In this document: one piece after another, positions 38,029 through 50,526 of the stretch | How positions within the stretch are numbered: the stretch's first letter is position 1 | Layout: the number at the start of each line of letters is the position of its first letter | Assembly (NCBI GenBank): GCA_013396635.1 | Contig: WBMW01005087.1 | Span: 620,001 to 684,000 of the forward strand | Direction of reading: 5' to 3' | From: Penelope pileata | Lineage: Eukaryota > Chordata > Aves > Galliformes > Cracidae | DNA length: 64,000 nt | Translations under genes and position numbers: made by a program | The notes under the pieces: model-generated | Told to the model about the DNA's origin: nothing | Seen by the model: the letters and a program-made list of their open reading frames with translations, nothing else | Databases searched by the model: none

Positions 38029-39379
38029 TATGCTCTCTGACCATGATTTCCTTTAGTAGTCCATAGTGATCTTGAGACAAACTGTATTTGTCTTTTAGAA
38101 GACTATTTCAAATCAACTTCCCTTATTTCCGTCTTGACTCCTACAAGCAAGGATAGTATTCAAGGTATGTGCTATTTTTAAGAGTCAGTTTCTCTCTCAT
38201 GTGGATGTAAAGCATGTGGTAAGCAGAAGGCAGTTCAGCTATAATGGAGTGCGAAATTAGAGAAGGGAAGACAGAGCTGTAATAGCTGAAATGTCCTCCC
38301 TACATTCCTGATGTAAAACCTTCTCTGATGTGAAAAAGTTGGGCAATGGCTTCCCAGCTCACCATCAGATGCAGTATTTCTTACCATCCCCCAGTTCTTG
38401 AGAAGGGGTGTTATTGTCTCAACAGGCAACACAGACTACTTCTATGAATAGGCAGTGTTTCCTTAGGTATGGATAGTGACCACTTGCAGAGGCTGAAGCT
38501 CAAAAGAACTTCTATTTCAGGTCTGGGGGTGACAAGAAGAGATTGACTTCAAGCACTGCAACTGTAAAGTGAAGTCAACAGAAGTTGAGTCTGAGGTCTC
38601 ACTTAAAAAACAAACAAAAAAAACCCTCTGATTTTTAGAATCAGTGGATGGTATTTCCTGAATGTCTTGTGTGATGTTGCTATAAACAGCAGTACTATCA
38701 AGTCTTTTCTTGTCTGCTGGGATTGCAAGGAGTGTGAGCAGATGAGAATCTCCGATGTGATCTTAAGATCAAGAAGGGAGCTATCTGAGATGATTCATAA
38801 TGCAAATACTTAATACAAGATAACAGGACAAGTCTCCTTTGGATGTCTAACCACTACTTTTCAGTGGCTTTTTAAAACAAAAATGTAAAAGGTTGGTATA
38901 GCTACCAGATGACTACTTAGACCTTGAACAAGTGGTTGATATATGTATATCTCCCTGAGACAAGGGAACTGTTGGCGATCCCAGCAAGATACCACTGTGA
39001 TCTTGTCCTGCTCTGCAAACAAGTACTTAAAAAACTGTATGTCAACATGCCCACTTACTTCTGTAGGTACTCTGAAATGCATAACAGCAGAATACTCTGC
39101 TGAAGTTGCAAAGGCATGGATTTAAGTTATGATAGTTGAACAAGATGACACCAATGAGCTGAGCCACGGTAGCTTAGTAACAGTGCCTATGTGCTGTGAC
39201 TGTTGGATAATGTCAGGGGATGCTTCTGTCAAAGACATTAAGCTAATGTGACTTACGTAGTGCCTTGACTGGGGTCACTGCATGCACAGAATTGAACTAC
39301 AGCGTCTCTGCAGGCAAGGATCTCAAGGAGAAATCTAAAGCTTAATGTTCTTATGGCATGCTTAACAACAGCACTTTGT
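38029..39379 (+). other. Inferred intron 1, unique DNA
   Basis: No repeat family, RNA or exon is recognised between the mariner element and the rearranged duplication. Confidence 0.45.
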
Positions 39380-39595
39380 GAATGGCCTTTTAAGAAACAG
39401 GTGTCAAAGGAAAGGTTCCTCTTGTAAGTGGACACAGCTAAATCAAAAGTGCTAATGAGAGGAGTGTATTTACATTACAAGCTTGTTAATTGGTTTCAGA
39501 GGTACTGGTAAATTGTTTGTAACTGCTAGAATCAACACTAAGCTCTGTGTGCATAAAGCAATCTAGGAGTTGGTAGCTAGATGCTGCAGAGCAAA
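39380..39595. repeat. Duplicated segment, copy 1
   Basis: Shared direct blocks with copy 2 include CTTTTAAGAAACAGGTGTCA, the run from GCTTGTTAATTGG to CAGAGGTA (39,481-39,504), and ATGCTGCAGA near the end. Within it, segment A (39,421-39,481) is bounded by inverted arms CTTGTAA and TTACAAG. Segments A and B (39,519-39,544) match copy 2 only as reverse complements. Confidence 0.85.
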
Positions 39596-40117
39596 AACCA
39601 AACTCCTGGCTAATTGTGCAGCATCTTTTCCAGCAACCCATGCTTTAGCTTGCCCTACGAAGTAGGCAACTATAATAGCTAGTGCTCTATCATACATACA
39701 GAGCTTTGGGAGGCTTTGTGTGTTCTTACGCACAATGGAACTTAAATCTTGCTGTCTGGCCATCATTGTAGTCTTGCTCTGTGTCGTGTTCCAAGTGTTA
39801 CTGACTTTTACGACTAGTTTAATAAAGTCAATCCTGTGCATCTTGAAGTGATGCTTCAGAAAGATGCTTGAGAAAAATATCTGTATGCTCCAATGGGAGT
39901 CATTTTTGAAGAACTTGACGTTGAAGTCAGGCATTAAAGCAGAGGCAAATCCAGTGAGTGGTTTGACTTAGGTCTGTTTTTATAGGCCTTCTCAAAAAAA
40001 TCTCTTGGTCATGTGATTTCCTGCAATGGATTTATTCCTGAGAGAGAATAAATACACATTTTCAAAAGACTTCCTGAAGTAGAGAACAAACATTACTAAT
40101 TTGCAAGCTTTTACTGT
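39596..40117. other. Spacer between the two duplicate copies
   Basis: Unique sequence of about 520 bp. It contains most of a 123-codon minus-strand open frame (39,563-39,934) that I do not recognise and consider chance. Confidence 0.5.
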
Positions 40118-40327
40118 ATGACCTTTTAAAGAACAGGTGTCAAAAGAAAGGTTCATCTTATAATGTAAATACTCTTCTCATTAACACTTCTGGCATAGCT
40201 GTGTCCACTTACAGGCTTGTTAATTGGTTTCAGAGGTATTGATGAGTTGTTAGCTTACAGTGTTGATTCTAGCAGTTGCAATGTGTATATAAAGTAATCT
40301 AGGTACCTAGATGCTGCAGAACAAATA
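40118..40327. repeat. Duplicated segment, copy 2, with two internal inversions
   Basis: Same order of direct blocks as copy 1, 738 bp downstream. Segment A' (40,157-40,215) aligns with the reverse complement of 39,421-39,481 with few mismatches. Segment B' (40,252-40,279) aligns with the reverse complement of 39,519-39,544, sharing GTGTTGATTCTAGCAGTT. Direct alignment of these segments fails. No transposon name is known to me for the unit. Confidence 0.85.
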
Positions 40328-40791
40328 GACCTTCTTTGAGAGCTGTAGAGGTAGATGGTGAATCTCTTCATAAGCCTGCATAGAATAAGTTGCCTGGGAG
40401 ACCTTTGAGGAAGAATTGTGTTGGAAGTGATTGACACATTTTTCTCTGCCTAAACTGGATTTGCTTACAGGAGCTTGTCCTTAGTGTTTGTTGATGGGAG
40501 CACAAGGATGTTTTTGCAGTCTCCTGTGTCATAGGAGGCCCTTGGGAGAGAAGCCTACCTTCTGACCTTCTGTGCTGCTTCTGAACTGTGTGGCACCAAC
40601 TTGCCTGCCCCTGCACTGTCTCTTTTCTGGTTTGGTCTGAAGAGCAGGCTAGAAAGAAGGGGGGATGCCGTCTTGTGGTCACAGGTCAACATCCAAAGAT
40701 AGTGTGCTCTTTTTTTTTTTTTTTTTCCAAATTTGCCAGGTTTTGCTCAATGAGTATCGAAAATCCCAAACATCTTAAGTCACTTATTTTC
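40328..40791 (+). other. Inferred intron 1, unique DNA with T-tract
   Basis: No gene is seen. A T-run (about 40,710-40,728) lies shortly before the CR1 fragment. Confidence 0.45.
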
Positions 40792-40885
40792 ACAGAATCA
40801 TTCAGATTGGAAGGGACCTTAGAGACCATCTTGTTCCAACCCCCCTGCCATGGGCAAGGACACCTCCCACTGGACCTGTATATGA
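40792..40885 (-). mobile_element. CR1 LINE 3' end, short minus-strand fragment
   Basis: It begins with 'cacagaatcattcagattgg' and continues through 'gaccttagagaccatcttg', 'ccaacccccctgccatgggc' and 'ggacacctcccactgga'. This is the reverse complement of the standard CR1 3' end (compare 50,420-50,526, where the same text reads on +). It is truncated after about 94 bp. Confidence 0.9.
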
Positions 40886-41714
40886 AATGATCTGCACTTA
40901 ACAGATGTATTTAAAGCATGAGTCTATTAAGCATGTAAAAACGTGTTTCTTAGTCAGCATATGCTATGTATTATTAAAAAAAAAAACAACCACAAGTATA
41001 CATAAAGACTTGCTTATTTATTCTTATGTGAGATGCTCCTAAGTGTCAGCTTTTAGGGTGTTTGAAGCACCTGAAATGTAGGGGTTAGTGAGATGAGCAC
41101 TGACATGGTGTGAGTCTGTTCAGGCCATTAGCCACAAGCAAATATTAGGTCACAAATAACTTACGTAAGTTTGCTTTTGTGTGTTTGTTTGGGTTTCTCT
41201 GTGGCAACTGGTTAGTATGATACCTCAAAGTGAGGAAAAAAACAATTAGTGACAATTCACACATGTAAATAAGTTCACACTTTTTTTTTAAATGTAATTC
41301 ACATGAAATTTAAGTTGATTTGTTGTTCTTAATGGACACTGGCTGCGAGAAACCCAATAGCTTATCAAGCTGAATCAGAACAATACTTCTCTTCTGAGAG
41401 TAGCCTTCAACTCTGCTTGTATAGATTTGCCAAAGACTCATTTGTAAGTGAACAGAACTTGATTAAAAATATATTAAGCATTAATAATGGGGTACTCCTT
41501 GTGCTTTAAGAAAAGCCTTTAAATGTTCTGGAAAACTGTATTAATTCAGCGGCTCTGAGCTTCACTGAAAGTAGTGTAAATAAAAGTATTTAGCAAAGAA
41601 AAGATCAAGGTTTGTCACTGGCTTGGGACTAGGCTGAGTGAGCAATCTCTGAAAGACGTCATTGCTAGGAGCCCTATGCATCTCTTTGTGGAGAAGCATC
41701 TTCATCTCCTGAGT
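40886..41714 (+). other. Inferred intron 1, unique DNA
   Basis: Nothing is recognised. Confidence 0.4.
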
Positions 41715-41818
41715 CAGTTTTCAAGACCAGGCTAGTGAAGGCAATCTGGTCTGAACTGAATGTTGGTGTTGCTTTGAGCAAGAGGCTGGACTAAAGCTCC
41801 TGCTAAATTTTCCTATAG
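41715..41818 (+). mobile_element. Old, degraded CR1 3' fragment
   Basis: The order 'tttcaagaccaggctag', 'ggcaatctggtctgaactga', 'gagcaagaggctggactaaa', 'gctcctgctaa' follows the CR1 3' layout (…aggctggatg…gcaacctggtctag…gggttggactagatgacctc…) with many substitutions. An ancient copy in + orientation. Confidence 0.5.
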
Positions 41819-44800
41819 AATCTAGTGTTTCAGTATTGAGTGTAGTAGACCCATTCTTTAGGGGAACTTACCGGAGATGTTACAATATATCGAAACGCTG
41901 GATAAATTTTTTAGCTTAAAAAAAAAAAAGGGCAGTAGACATACTGAACATTATAATTCAAAATGTGTGTACTATGAAGTAAAATCTTTTGTTCATGGTA
42001 GTTTACTTTTAACAAAATTTGCTTCACGCGATGAGAAACATAAGGATTTGAATACAGATTTTTCTCCGAGAAAGGAATAGTGAGATCAGTCTCAAATGTT
42101 GTGCATGCACTTGATTAACATGCATGTGGGGGGTTTAAAAAAAAAAAAAACATACCTAGTAATGGACCCAGAACTTGAAGGCTGCTTGTTTAGATATTAT
42201 TTCTTTCTTTTGTGAAAGGGATAATAGTGGACGTTCCTTCCTGTGTTTAGACTTCTGCAGCCTGTGTCACAGGCAAGTCTACAATTCATGAGTGTTAACT
42301 GAGACTTACAGAAACACCCCATGCCTGACCCAATGGGATCAGTCAACGTTGAGTTACAGGCTTCGAAGTGGGAGCACAAGAACAGATTTTAATCAAGTAG
42401 AGGGGAAATAATTGATAGATATTATGTTTCATGGAGCGCTATGTCATCAGAATTTTTCCTTGAAAGTAAATCCTTGATCCAGCCATTCTATTGTCTTCTC
42501 TAGGGCATTTCTCTTCAAGTATTAAATTTTACACAGTCTGTGTGAAGTACATGGATTGGTGTACCTTTCAGATGGAGACGTTTTCTTTCGGTTGCCATTT
42601 TCTAGTGAAAACAGTGCTAGAGAAGCAGGTGATGGTGGGGAGTTAATTCTTCACTATTTTACTACACTAGCTTATAGATGAAGTAAATTTACAAAGTGAC
42701 AGTAGTAAATGGAATAGAGAGAAAATTTATCATGTCTAAGGTGACAAAGAAAGTTAACCAAATGTTCTCTTACATAAAAATACTCAGCAGCTACAGCATC
42801 AAGTTTTGAAGACTGGCAGATATGAACATCACAGCTTGTGTTTAATTATCTGCAGGTACCTGAATTTTACAACCCTGAGTTTCTTAATTAAATCGGTAAA
42901 TGAAAAGATCACTTAGTAGAACCTACGTGGAATATGAGAGATTTAAAGGGGAATCTTAGGTTGCAGTGTATTCTGCCATCTGTTGCTGATTTAGTAATAT
43001 GTATCAATATTTCTTAGTCCTGATAATTTTTCTATTTTCTAAATCTGAATTAATAGTGATTTGGAGTCACTGCAGAGTGTTGGAACAGTTTCTTGAGGAA
43101 TTTATTCTTTATCACTAAATGGTTTGGGTAAAAAGGTAAGACTTAACTGATTTCTAGCTTATATTAGAAACTAATAGTTTAGTTCCTTGCTGTTTATTCA
43201 CTAAACAGTCTATCGCCTAAAGAAAAGTGGCTGACAGTTGAAATCTGAGCATTGAACTCCTCACTATGCACACATTATGCTCGTGCCAAAATCAGTGATC
43301 CAGTGCCAGCTGAGATGGGCTGCAGTGGAACTGTGTCACTACCAAGGCTTTTTTTCTCCAAATACAGTAATCAGTGTTGTAGAAAGCGGATGTGCAGTAA
43401 ACACAAATTGTGTGCAGAAATAAGAGAACATATAAGTTGTTCTGTATCAGTGTACTGCTGAATTTGATTGAGATCTTCTTGTAGAAGAGTTAGTTGTAGA
43501 ATGCCCTGTGTCCGTAGGGTTGTGTTGTTCCAGTGCTTTCATTTGGGATTGAAATAAGCTACACAGGTACCAGCTTTAGAATAATATGCAGGCTCATAAC
43601 CAAAGCTGTTGTACAGGCTCTTGTAAGAAGGTCTTGGAGGTCAGAGTTAAGTGTCTGGGACCAGTAAGCCCATGTTACCGATCGTGCTGTGGAAGTAGGA
43701 CATACTAGCTTTTGGAGAGCCCGCTGTATTGGTATCAGTTGCAAACAAAAGCATTTTTTATATTGGAGGCAATGTGCATGAAACATAATGGTATTGTTGG
43801 AAACGGGGTTTAGGTGGAGAAGAGTATTTAAGGAGCTGGAAACTCTGAGCTTGTAAAATGTTTCTGTAGCCTGCCTGCTTTGGCCATCTCTTAGCCACTT
43901 CTGTCGGTGATCTGTTGAAAGAAATGGTTTGTTGGTGGTGTGCTCTCCTTAAAGGGATCCTTTGATTAAAGTGTTTGTTAAAGTTCGCTACTCAAGCAAC
44001 ACCTGTAAATCCTATTGTCTTTTTATGTATCCTGACATAACAAAGCATTTGTTTGCTTCTATATATCCCTTCAAATAGGGAAAAAGAGGTGTCCACACTA
44101 TCATAGCAACTGTGCATTGAAAGTATCTATCGTTGCATTTGAAGTGTTTTCTAACTGTTTTTCAGTTCAGAATTTGTCGCTTCCTTAACATTGACAATAA
44201 CCATGTGCCAGTGGAACAGCATGCATTATTTTTTGGTAACTTCCTTAGAAGGGGCTAGATTAAGATCTCCAAGCTACAGCTGCTGTAAATGGAACTCTTT
44301 GTCATAAAGCCTTTTCAGGTTGTTTCCCTTTTAGGTTAATTGATTAAAATGTATACTTCATTGGCTTGAGTTTCTCTTGCTAATTGGATAAAATGAAACC
44401 ACAGTCTAGATACAAAAATCAACAAAGAAAGATCCTTGTTGGTAAAGCTGAATGTTGCTTTGAGATCTGTTTGCTTGTTGTTGGCATATATAGAAGTGTG
44501 TTATCCCTCAAGACCTGGAGATTGACATCCTACTTTACTAGATCTGTCTGTCTCTGAATGTTGCAGAACAGATGGTTAATTCAAAAAACAAGAGTATTAA
44601 AGCTGAGTAGCTAAATCTGATCTCCTAAAAATGAGGTTGCCAAAACAAGCTGCTGTATTTGATGTAGTTGCTGAGTTGGTCTTTTTTCCTCTTACAAAGG
44701 CAAACCTCAGTCTAATGCCTCAGAGCAAAGAGATTGGTGGCTGTTTCAAAACTTCCAGCTTTTCAATTCTCTCAGAACCTACAACTTTGAAAAACCAGTT

Positions 44801-45099
44801 GCTTACATATTGTAGGGCTTTGGGAAGAAAAAAACTTTCTTCCCAAAAATTTCTAATTTTAAATCCATTGTTTTTCTAGGCTCATCATTGTGGTCCTGGA
44901 TTTAAAAAAAAAAAANGTAGGGTAAGGCTGGCAGCTGATTTTAACCTGCCGTGATTTGCTTTTTTTCTATAAGTGGTCAATGAAATGAGAAGAAAAACAC
45001 AAACTGTTGGAAGAAATGATTGTTTACAGGCAAATTCTTTTCATACAAAATAGGTCTTGTCAACAAACAGGATAAATAATTTGAGACAAGTGGTTATGC
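41819..45099 (+). other. Inferred intron 1, unique DNA
   Basis: No gene or transposon is recognised. A donor-like AAG|GTAAGA at 43,135 lacks a good acceptor. An N at 44,916 ends an A-run. Confidence 0.4.
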
Positions 45100-45185
45100 C
45101 AAAGAAGCCTTTAGATCATCTAATCCAACCTGCATGCCACAGATCCAGGTTATCTCTGGGCAGAGCCTAATAGTAAATGAATCCG
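45100..45185 (-). mobile_element. Old CR1-like fragment, minus strand
   Basis: 'tttagatcatctaatccaac' and the following 'ctgcatgccacagatccagg' resemble the reverse complement of CR1 3' ends ('agatcatctagtccaacc…'). Degraded and short. Confidence 0.4.
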
Positions 45186-47917
45186 TACACATCTGTGCTG
45201 ATACGATAGGGATTAAAGCATTTATTTTCTGCATTCATCCTGTTGGATTATTTCTTGGGAACACCATTTGACACTAACCTACTTGTCTACTTTCAAATGA
45301 AACATTCAGATGAGCAGACTGATGCTGCTTATCTCAACCCCTGGGGGTTTAAATACTTGTGATTCTTCCATGAGCTGCTGGAAGTTATACTTGTTTAGCT
45401 GTTCTCAGGAACCTCTGAACTTGCAATCCATTTTTCTGTGGTGGATTGAGTATTAAATCTTTAAAGTTTTGTACATTAATTTTGGGAGATTTATTTTTTA
45501 GTTGTCTAATAAGATGAGCTATTGTATTTTTGGCAAATTAATTTACTATAAATCCCTATGCGTGACGTAAAGGTAGCTTGATCATTGTATAAAAGTTGGG
45601 CAAAGCAGTGAAATTATTATTTGAGTAAGCTTCTGGATTGGTAAATGCCTTTAAAGTTTCAGGCTTTCAAATCTTTACTTGCTTTTTCTAATTTTAATGT
45701 TTAACCCCATGTATGAAAAGTGTCAGGCAAACAAGTGAAAACTGAGTCCTTCCATCTGTTCAATTTATGCTGCAAGTTTTGCAGTAGAATTGAGCTTACT
45801 GTGTAAGAATGTCGAATCTCAAATTTTCTGGGGGTAGCCTACTATTTGTCATAGAAGCAAGTCTGAGAGGAATCCAGTTGGCTGCATTTTTAAGTGCTGG
45901 TTGCAATCTTGATAGTGAGTATTTTTTGCCTTCCCTTACAAGAATTAGACGCTTGGTTGTTTTTAAATTCTGCTTCTCCTAATTGGCTGCAAGATCCTTC
46001 TTATTTCAGGATCCAATGGCTCTGAAGCTATTGGCCATATCCTTAGACTTCTGGTCATGATGATCTTAAGGGGAGGTGTAATTTGGAGTACCACCACTTG
46101 TCTGCCAATCCCTGTGATTATGGCACAGGGTTGGTTGTTCATACCACAAGTTCTTGTCCGCAGCTTGAAATGGCCTCTTCAAACCTGGTAAAAGAACAAA
46201 GTTCCAAAACAGAGCAACCTTGGGGAAGCCCGGAGAAAGCAATATGTTAGGGAAGAAACTGGCAGAGGCACCAGAGTGTCTGAGAGCAGATGGAGTGTTG
46301 TCATCAGTTGCAAAATCAATGTCAATATTGTGCGCGCACGCAAATTTCTCTTCCTATGCTTTTGCCAAACACGAGGAACAGGAGCTGTAAATATAACTGG
46401 TAACTTGTTCTAGCTGCCAGGGAGCATCCTGCAGTTGTAATCAACAAGTTGGAATAGTCCCTTGCAGTGCTGGGCAGCGGCTGTTGCAGAAACATTTAAT
46501 TAGTAGTGATAAAATAACTCTTTTTCATTCTTGCCTGAAGACAAAGGATTCTTACAGTTTAAAAAAAAAACCTCATACTTGTGTTGCTGTCTTCTTCTAG
46601 CTCTCTGGTGGGGCATTTTAACAGTAAAAATAAGATTTGCAGTGATTATCTTGTGGTTATTTTACATGGTAAGACTTTCCTGTTTTAGTGTGATTCAGAA
46701 TTATTATGAAATAACAGCTTTACAGCCCAACATCACGTAAGTAGTGACCTGTCTACCCTCTGAAACCCTCTGTGAGCCCCCTGAAATGCAGTTTTGTAAT
46801 ATTGTCATGTTTATACAGAATATCTGGCTAATTGCCACAAAGCTGACCACTAGGGTGCATGGTTCATAAGGGGATGGCCACCTGGAAATGAAAAGTAGCA
46901 GTCGCAAGGCAGGATGCCCTACTTGATTGCTAATGTTCATGGCAGATGTCTTTTTCTAATTTAATTCCTCAGGAAAACAAATGTTGAAGCAGAGACTGTA
47001 AGATGGAGAGTGGTTTGGTTTTAAATTCTGAAATCTGTTTGTACTGATCCAAGCTTCATTTCCATGGAAACAGGAAGTTTAGTGCTCTCACTTGTCAACT
47101 TCAGCTGCCTCCTGGCTTTGGGGAGAGGAAATTGTTCCCTTATGCTAACTCTTTCAAAACCAAGTGTTATGTTTGTATATTAACAGTGGTTTTTTTTTTT
47201 TTTGTGGAGACGATACCAAGAATTGTTTCATGCAGTTCATTTCTGGAAGATCTGTAACATTAACTACTTAGAGATCAGATATCTGAATGTTGGGAGTGTA
47301 TGCCAGATTACTGAACTTTTGAATTGTCATGTACATAATGACAATGTAAGATCATAGCTTTTTTCCCTGATTTCAAGAGTCAGGAGGGGTGGTGGTCTTC
47401 ATTAGAGTGTAATTCTACAGGTTGTGAAGCAAATCCAGCACTTTCTACATCTAGAAGGATCAAATCTGACTTTGCCTGCCTTCCCTTCAGTTCTTCTTTC
47501 AGCTGCCTGCAGCGGGTATCTTCCTTGCACCAGCCCTGGAATATATCAACTCTAGCAGCAGCTTATACCTAAGGACATCAGAAATCTGCGGTCCAAGTGA
47601 GTCTGGGGCTTAAGTGCAACAACACTGTGGTCTGCACTGCCTCTTTGTGACAGATTTCTATGTTCTGGTTATGCTTTTGCCAGCAATGTGGAGCTCTCAG
47701 GCCTGGCATGCATGGAGTTCACACCGGCAGAGTGGCAATACCAGCCCCAGGGGAAAGCAGGCGGAGGCCTGACTTTCTGGAAGAAATTCTAAAGAAACTG
47801 GTGGCTCTCCCCGGTTCAGGTTCAACATGGGATGGAAGCTATTAAGAAGGTCATGGAGAATGTGGAGTAGGTACTGCTGTGTTGTGTTAAAGATAATAGT
47901 TGATAGGAGAAGCTTGC
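45186..47917 (+). other. Inferred intron 1, unique DNA
   Basis: No gene is seen. An alternating purine-pyrimidine run with a perfect 10-bp palindrome GTGCGCGCAC lies at about 46,330-46,339. Confidence 0.4.
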
Positions 47918-48140
47918 AATCATAGAATTATTAAGGTTGGAAAAGACCTCTAAGATCACGTAGTCCAACTGTCTGCCTACCACCAATATTGCCCACTAAA
48001 CCACATCCCTCAGTGCCACATCTACACATTTCTTGAGCACCTCCAGGGACAGTGACTCCACCACTTCCCTGGGCAGCCTATTCCTGTGCCTGGCTGCTCT
48101 TTCAGGAGAAGTTTAACCTAATATCCAACCTGAGAAACAC
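47918..48140 (-). mobile_element. CR1 LINE 3' end, minus strand
   Basis: It starts 'aatcatagaattattaaggt' and runs through 'aaagacctctaagatcacgt', 'agtccaactgtctgcctacc', 'ccctcagtgccacatctaca', 'ccactt ccctgggcagcc' and 'ctaatatccaacctgag', the standard reverse-complement layout of a CR1 subfamily with the longer 3' region. About 220 bp, 5'-truncated, non-coding. Confidence 0.9.
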
Positions 48141-49589
48141 TTTAAAACATCTCATGGAAGCACATTTCAGATGCCCGTTCCTGCTTTTAATTAAACATCT
48201 GAAAGCATGGCATGACAGCTGGGCTATGTAGCAGATTTCAGGGGACTGCAGAGTAATTGTTATCTTTCTGTGGAAGCTGCAAAGATGGTGTTAGCAATGC
48301 ACATCTCCTTTACCTTGCATCTTTCCCTATTTCCCATTTCCATTCTCCGTGGCCAGTGGTATTTCTTTCTCATCAGCTGTCTCTTCGCAGAGATTTCAAA
48401 TGCTGTCAAGATCCAGTATCTGCAAGATTTGAAGTTAAGGCATAGGTCTGAAAGGCACACCAAATCTGTTGGCTCAGTAATGCTGTTGGGTTGCCTGTAA
48501 AGATTCTGCTGTGAATTTGCGTTTTTTGACTATTCCAGTGAGATCTAAAGCTCAAGCCTGATTTGGTGGCAACGAAGGCTGGATCAGTGGGAGAGCCTGG
48601 GCCTGGTCCCCCCATGCATTCAGGTAGCCACCTCTGGTATAAGCAGCCCTGTGGTGTGTGCTAACCCTTCACTCAACATGGTCACCAGAGCTTGAAGCCT
48701 AACCTGCAGCAGGCTCCTGTACCTCCTTTGCAATGGGATTTGGCCACCTTCTTGACTGCCACACAGTCTTGCTAGCACTCAAAGTTTAATCCCGCCCTAT
48801 TGCTCAAACTGCTGAAGTGCTTTTCTTCTTCAGCACTGATTGTACCAAAGGGTGACTGTCCTGCTAGGCTCTCTGGGGAGAATTCCCCTGCAGATTTCCC
48901 CCTTTAGCTAGCTGTTGCTGGCCACTTCCTCCATGCTGGGCCAGGAGGATGGGCCAAACTGCAGTAGTTGGGCAACGAGGGCCTGGCAGGGCTCTGGCAG
49001 CAGAGATGCTCCCTCCAGGTGCAAGATTCCCTTCTTCTGCTCTTGGATCACACTACAGAGGCAACTGTCGAAGGACAATCACTTTAGGGACCTATACCTA
49101 TTTTCTGCAGGATATTGGTTATAGTAAAATCAGAACTACGCAGAGTGACACAGAAGAGTGATTTGTACCGCCTGTAATTCAAGCCACCTTGGCTGGCTAT
49201 AAACATCTAGGTTTGGATGATGATGGTGCAGAAACTGGTTTTGCTAGGTAGGCTTGCTGACTTTGAAAGCACCCATCCACACCACACAGAAGAAACAGCT
49301 TTTGAACGTCTTGAACCTGGAGTTGCATTCCCTCTATTTTAATTTAAATTGATAAAAATGAGGCATTCTCTCGCTGTAAGCTGGGGTTTGGGCCAGGAAT
49401 GGCCCCTTCCTCTGTTGGCAGCTTTCCTAGCTCTCAAGTTGTTTCTGATCTGTGCTGCTTGAGGACCTTCACCTCACTGTGCAGCATGCATTTCTCTTCT
49501 AACTAGAAAATGGAGCCTAGGACCACAAAGAATCCATGTGCCTGAATACAAAACCAAATGTTATTGAGTGCATATTTCATTTAGCAAAC
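48141..49589 (+). other. Inferred intron 1, unique DNA
   Basis: No gene or clear repeat is recognised. Short overlapping frames occur on both strands near 48,260-48,620. Confidence 0.4.
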
Positions 49590-50242
49590 TGATTTTAAAG
49601 AGGGTTAAGGCTGAGCCAAAGGCTGAACAAAATCCCTCTCATGAGTCCAACTGCAATAGTCCCATATGGCTAGTGTGATAGTCCAATGGAGAGTGGAGGC
49701 TAACAGTGGACTGTGATGGCCTGAATGAAGTCATGCTACTGCTGAGTGCTGCTGTCCTGAACATGCTGGAACTTCGATATGAGCTGGAGTCAATGACAGC
49801 CAAGTGGTATGCCACAACTGATATCACCAATGTGTTTTTCTTAATCCCTCTGGTGGTGGAGAGCAGGCCACAGTTTGCTTTCACTTGGAGGGATGTCCAG
49901 TACACTTGGAATTGGCTGCCCTCGGATGGAAATAGAGCCCCACCGTTTGCCATGGGCTCGTCCAGTCTGCACTGGAACAAGGGGGAAGCTCCTGAACATC
50001 TGCAATGCGTTAGTGACATCATCATGTGAGGCAATACAGCAGAGGAAGTTTTTGAGAAAGGGATGAAAATAATCCAAATCCTTCTGCAAGCTGGTTTTGC
50101 CATAAAGCAAAGTAAGGTCAAGGAACCTGCACAGGAAATCCAGTTATTAGGGTTAAAATAGCAAGATGGACATCATCAGATCCCTATGGATGTGATCAAT
50201 AAAATAACTGCTATGGCCCCACCAACAAGCAAAAAGGAAACA
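49590..50242 (+). pseudogene. Endogenous retrovirus pol remnant, reverse transcriptase part
   Basis: This is a remnant of the reverse transcriptase region of an avian endogenous retrovirus, probably an ERVL/class III-like lineage by its general look. The longest open piece (49,706-50,029) carries the motif A neighbourhood (YATTDITNVFF, catalytic Asp kept), an FAFTW block and a degraded catalytic box: the sequence reads VSDIIM where a YxDD motif is expected, so one of the paired Asp residues is gone. A stop codon follows directly (50,027-50,029). Further pol text continues (KIIQILLQAGFAIKQ, then LLGLK) to another stop at 50,159-50,161 and runs up to the CR1 junction. Upstream there are in-frame stops at 49,676-49,681. 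No gag, env or LTR is visible, so it is a fragment. Confidence 0.85.
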
Positions 50243-50526
50243 CAAGGATAGATAATGACAGGACAAGGGGTAATGGTTATAAACTGGAAGAGGGTAGATT
50301 TAGACTAGATCTATGGAGGAAATTCTTCACTGTGAGGGTGGTGAGACACTGGAACAGGTTGCCCAGAGAAGTTGTGGATGCCCCCTCCCTGGAAGTATTC
50401 AAAGCCAGGCTGGATGGGGCTTTGGGCAACCTGGTCTAGTGGGAGGTGTCCTTGCCCGTGGCAGGGGGGTTGGAACAAGATGATCTCTAAGGTCCCTTCC
50501 AACCTGAACCATTCTATGATTCTTAG
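50243..50526 (+). mobile_element. CR1 LINE 3' end inserted into the retroviral remnant
   Basis: A clear, little-diverged CR1: 'aattcttcactgtgagggtg', 'cactggaacaggttgcccag', 'gttgtggatgccccctccct', 'gcaacctggtctagtgggag', 'gatctctaaggtcccttcc', tail 'ccattctatgattctt'. It lies exactly between two collinear pieces of pol, so it arrived after the retrovirus. The same CR1 subfamily end is seen inverted at 40,792. A few pol codons seem lost at the 3' junction. Confidence 0.95.

Noticed and set aside
39563..39934. 123-codon minus-strand frame between the duplicate copies
   Set aside because: No recognisable content, overlaps the duplicate's end, and its length is compatible with chance.
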